Assembly (NCBI GenBank): GCA_036785705.1
Contig: JAWUZG010000027.1
Coordinates: forward strand, 2,585,501-2,649,500
Source: Acanthornis magna
Taxonomy: Eukaryota; Chordata; Aves; Passeriformes; Acanthizidae
Reading direction: 5' to 3'
Length of the DNA stretch: 64,000 nt
Positions within the stretch are counted from its first letter, which is position 1, and the number at the start of each line of letters is the position of its first letter. The translations under genes were made by a program, and so were the position numbers. The notes beneath the pieces are model-generated. The model ran no database searches and had not been told where the DNA came from. It saw nothing but the letters and a program-made list of their open reading frames with translations. Shown one piece after another: positions 61,632-64,000 of the stretch.

Positions 61632-64000
61632 CTGCAAGGCAAAGCAAGGCCCGGAGTTAATCAAACTGTGTGTACAACGAGTTCAGATACAACCCAAGAG
61701 ACAACAGAACAAACCCGGCGGAGAAGATTTATGAGGGGTGATGAAAAGCTAATTCAGAATCATTTAAGGATGTTTCGAGTTTCTAGCAGTGCACAGAACA
61801 GTCTGCCACAGAGCTTAGCCTTCCCTGACAGAACCTAAACAGGCTCTAAAGGCAGGTCCATAACGCACATCTCCTCAGTTTTCAGCGATATGAGAGTCCT
61901 GCTTTTTCTCCTCCACAAGCAATCCCAAACTGTGAACAATGAACCCTCTCTTAATTTATGTATGCCAGAAGAGGAAGGAGTTGAGATCTGCATTACCAGA
62001 AGGGCATTGGACTCAACTGTTTTCACCAGACTCACACTGCCAAGATCAGAGCTCTAAAATTCACTGGTCCCCCAAAACAAACCCGAGTAAACAAATGGCC
62101 CAACTTAAGTTAAATTATTAGGGGCGAAATGTCTTCATTTTGCCTACCTTGCCTTTTTTTAGAGCTTTGAAACACTTTTACCTTCTAAGGCTTTTCTTTA
62201 CACTCTCAGAGACCAGCAATACACCTCTTTTGGTTTCTTTAATATGGAATTAAGATCCTTACCTACCACAAAAAGCTTACAAAAAAAAAGGCACTGGACT
62301 TAAAAGTGGGACACTGATAATATCCAGAGGAGCGAAATTGCCCAGAGAAATTTCTCCTGCACATTGTTTGTTGCCTATGTAGTGCAACTTGAGAATGTTT
62401 GCTGAGCTCAAGCATGTGTGTGCCACCCTGACCGCCTTCTCCACAGCAGCTGGAAAAAATGACGCTAAGCTCTCAGGCCATCCTTTTTTTGCTATTTCAT
62501 TTACTTACTTTCATTTCATTTTCCTTCAGCATTAGCACAACCTTTTTCTTGTTGGGACACCATCTGTGACAAACTGCACATACACACAATATGCTTTTCC
62601 CAAAACATCCATCAAGCTATGTAAACTGAATTCAGTGACTGCACGCATGTGCCCTTTGGGACTCTCATTTTACAGACAGGAAAAGACATTAAAACAGCAA
62701 ATGTAAGCAAGTATCACACTGAGCAATTAAAAAGTAATAAATGCCAGTTATTTGGATTGGAAAAGCTCTTCTAAGAATGTACTCAGTGGGAAATGGAAAG
62801 TATTTTAAATGGCCCCCATGCCTATTGGAAGCTACAAGTGGTGACATTGAGTTCTTGCTAAAGCACAAGACAGAAACCAAGACACAAGTCAGAAGTTTCT
62901 TATGAATATAAGCAAGTTAAACCATTCTGAAAACATTTGCAAACCAAAATGAAAACAAAACTAGGACAGTAACATAATCAAATATGAAGAAATAGGTTTA
63001 CATTTCATCAACACTCAACATCTTATTCTCCCAGGATGCTCTCAACTCCTCTCCACACAAAACCTCATCGTAAGAGATTTTGAAAAAAAGGTAATTTTGT
63101 TTTACTGATTTGTCCACTACAATTGTGCTGCCTCAGTCAAGAGGTCAGGAGAGGAAACAAACACTTCACCATTTAGTCTCAAAACCCTGTATTAGCAACA
63201 GTCAGATTATTTTTTATGTACTGGAGGGAATAATTTCAAATGAAATCTTAGGTTCATCAGTATCAGTTGCAGATCTTTCAAATCTACTTTCAGGTAAAGT
63301 ACAAAACTGTGATGGGAATGAACCCACTGAAGGAAATACGACTTTTTTAAATTGTTTATGTTTCATGTTCTAGTGCTTCCTCAGTTCATGAATTGTGATC
63401 TTTTACAGTATTATCTTGTCACGATGAATGTTCAAATAATGTTGTCAACTTTTAATATGCTGAATGTTCACACAGGAATGAAGAGTTCACCATACACCTG
63501 AGGCAGTTATTCTGTGTCTGCACTGATCAAATACATGATGCTATCAGCCAACTAATTTTCTTTTATTACTAATCTCTCACCAACTCCAAGAGGAAGAAGA
63601 AAATTAGACACTGTTTAAGAGATTTAATTAACATGAACTATGTACTTTGGCCAACTTGTGCTGCTTCTGAGAATTTTGAAGGGGAACAGGCCAAGGACTG
63701 TAAAATGAGCTAATAAAGAACATGCTACTTAAACTCATGTACTTACAGCTTTGTACAGGTTACATAATGCTAAAAGAAAAATTAATAAACCTAAGCCTCT
63801 AATTTCCTATCCAGAAAAACACAAGCTCAAGTGAAGGGAGACATTCCCTATTGAGCTGGAATTCCTTCATAAGAAGGCAGAGGGGGAAATACAATCCAGT
63901 ACAAATGTTTGGACTAAGGATAAAAAACAAACATCATATGCTGCTTAAAGAAAGACTATGGTATTATTCTGGGTGATGCAGTAGGGAGAAACCAAAGGAA
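61632..64000 (-). other. BORCS5 upstream intron (partial)
   Basis: Intron sequence before the penultimate exon, running off the window. I looked for the preceding exon (the conserved EIPTFQPLLKG segment) on the minus strand and did not see it. Confidence 0.8.

Noticed and set aside
61273..61734. 153-codon + strand ORF over BORCS5 penultimate exon
   Set aside because: Antisense shadow of the conserved minus-strand exon, in GC-rich sequence.
1..64000. Search for a novel multi-gene, CRISPR-like or mobile accessory system
   Set aside because: The window is two conserved vertebrate genes with their introns and UTRs. No spaced-repeat array, gene cluster or unexplained conserved frame was seen.

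Overview
The window is vertebrate nuclear DNA, almost certainly from a bird and probably a passerine or close relative. It holds short CR1-LINE 3' tails carrying the ATTCTATG-type terminal repeat, and a degraded solo LTR of the avian ERVL-like type. Introns are moderate in size, and the protein-coding exons are only slightly diverged from well-known mammalian proteins. There is no bacterial, plasmid, CRISPR or phage content. Most of the window is intron or UTR, so nearly all open frames longer than 60 codons are chance.

Left part (about 1-38,400, + strand): the coding part of DUSP16 (MKP-7), a JNK/p38 MAP-kinase phosphatase. Six coding exons (9941-10171, 11334-11472, 23465-23628, 29913-30072, 30744-30867, 34653-35814) splice in phase into 659 codons plus a stop. 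They encode an N-terminal rhodanese/MAPK-docking domain, a dual-specificity phosphatase domain with an intact HCX5R site, and a long Ser-rich C-terminal tail. The first non-coding exon and the promoter lie left of the window. The 5' UTR of the first coding exon is rich in upstream ORFs. The 3' UTR probably ends near 38,380.

Right part (about 40,255-64,000, - strand): the last two coding exons of BORCS5 (LOH12CR1; BORC lysosome-positioning complex subunit). The terminal exon is at 45,004-45,234 and the penultimate one at 61,474-61,631, separated by a 16.2-kb intron. The exons encoding the N terminus lie right of the window. DUSP16 and BORCS5 are convergent, tail to tail, as on human chromosome 12p13, so this is conserved synteny. 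The likely poly(A) sites leave about 1.9 kb between the genes.

Repeats are sparse: two CR1 fragments, one solo LTR, a (TA)n(CA)n microsatellite, several tetranucleotide or homopolymer tracts, and three small tandem duplications. I found no sign of a novel multi-gene system. The observations most worth checking are the uORF-rich DUSP16 leader, the CpG-dense terminal exon with its amino-acid drift, a miR-30-type site inside a potential hairpin in the 3' UTR, and the convergent 3' ends.
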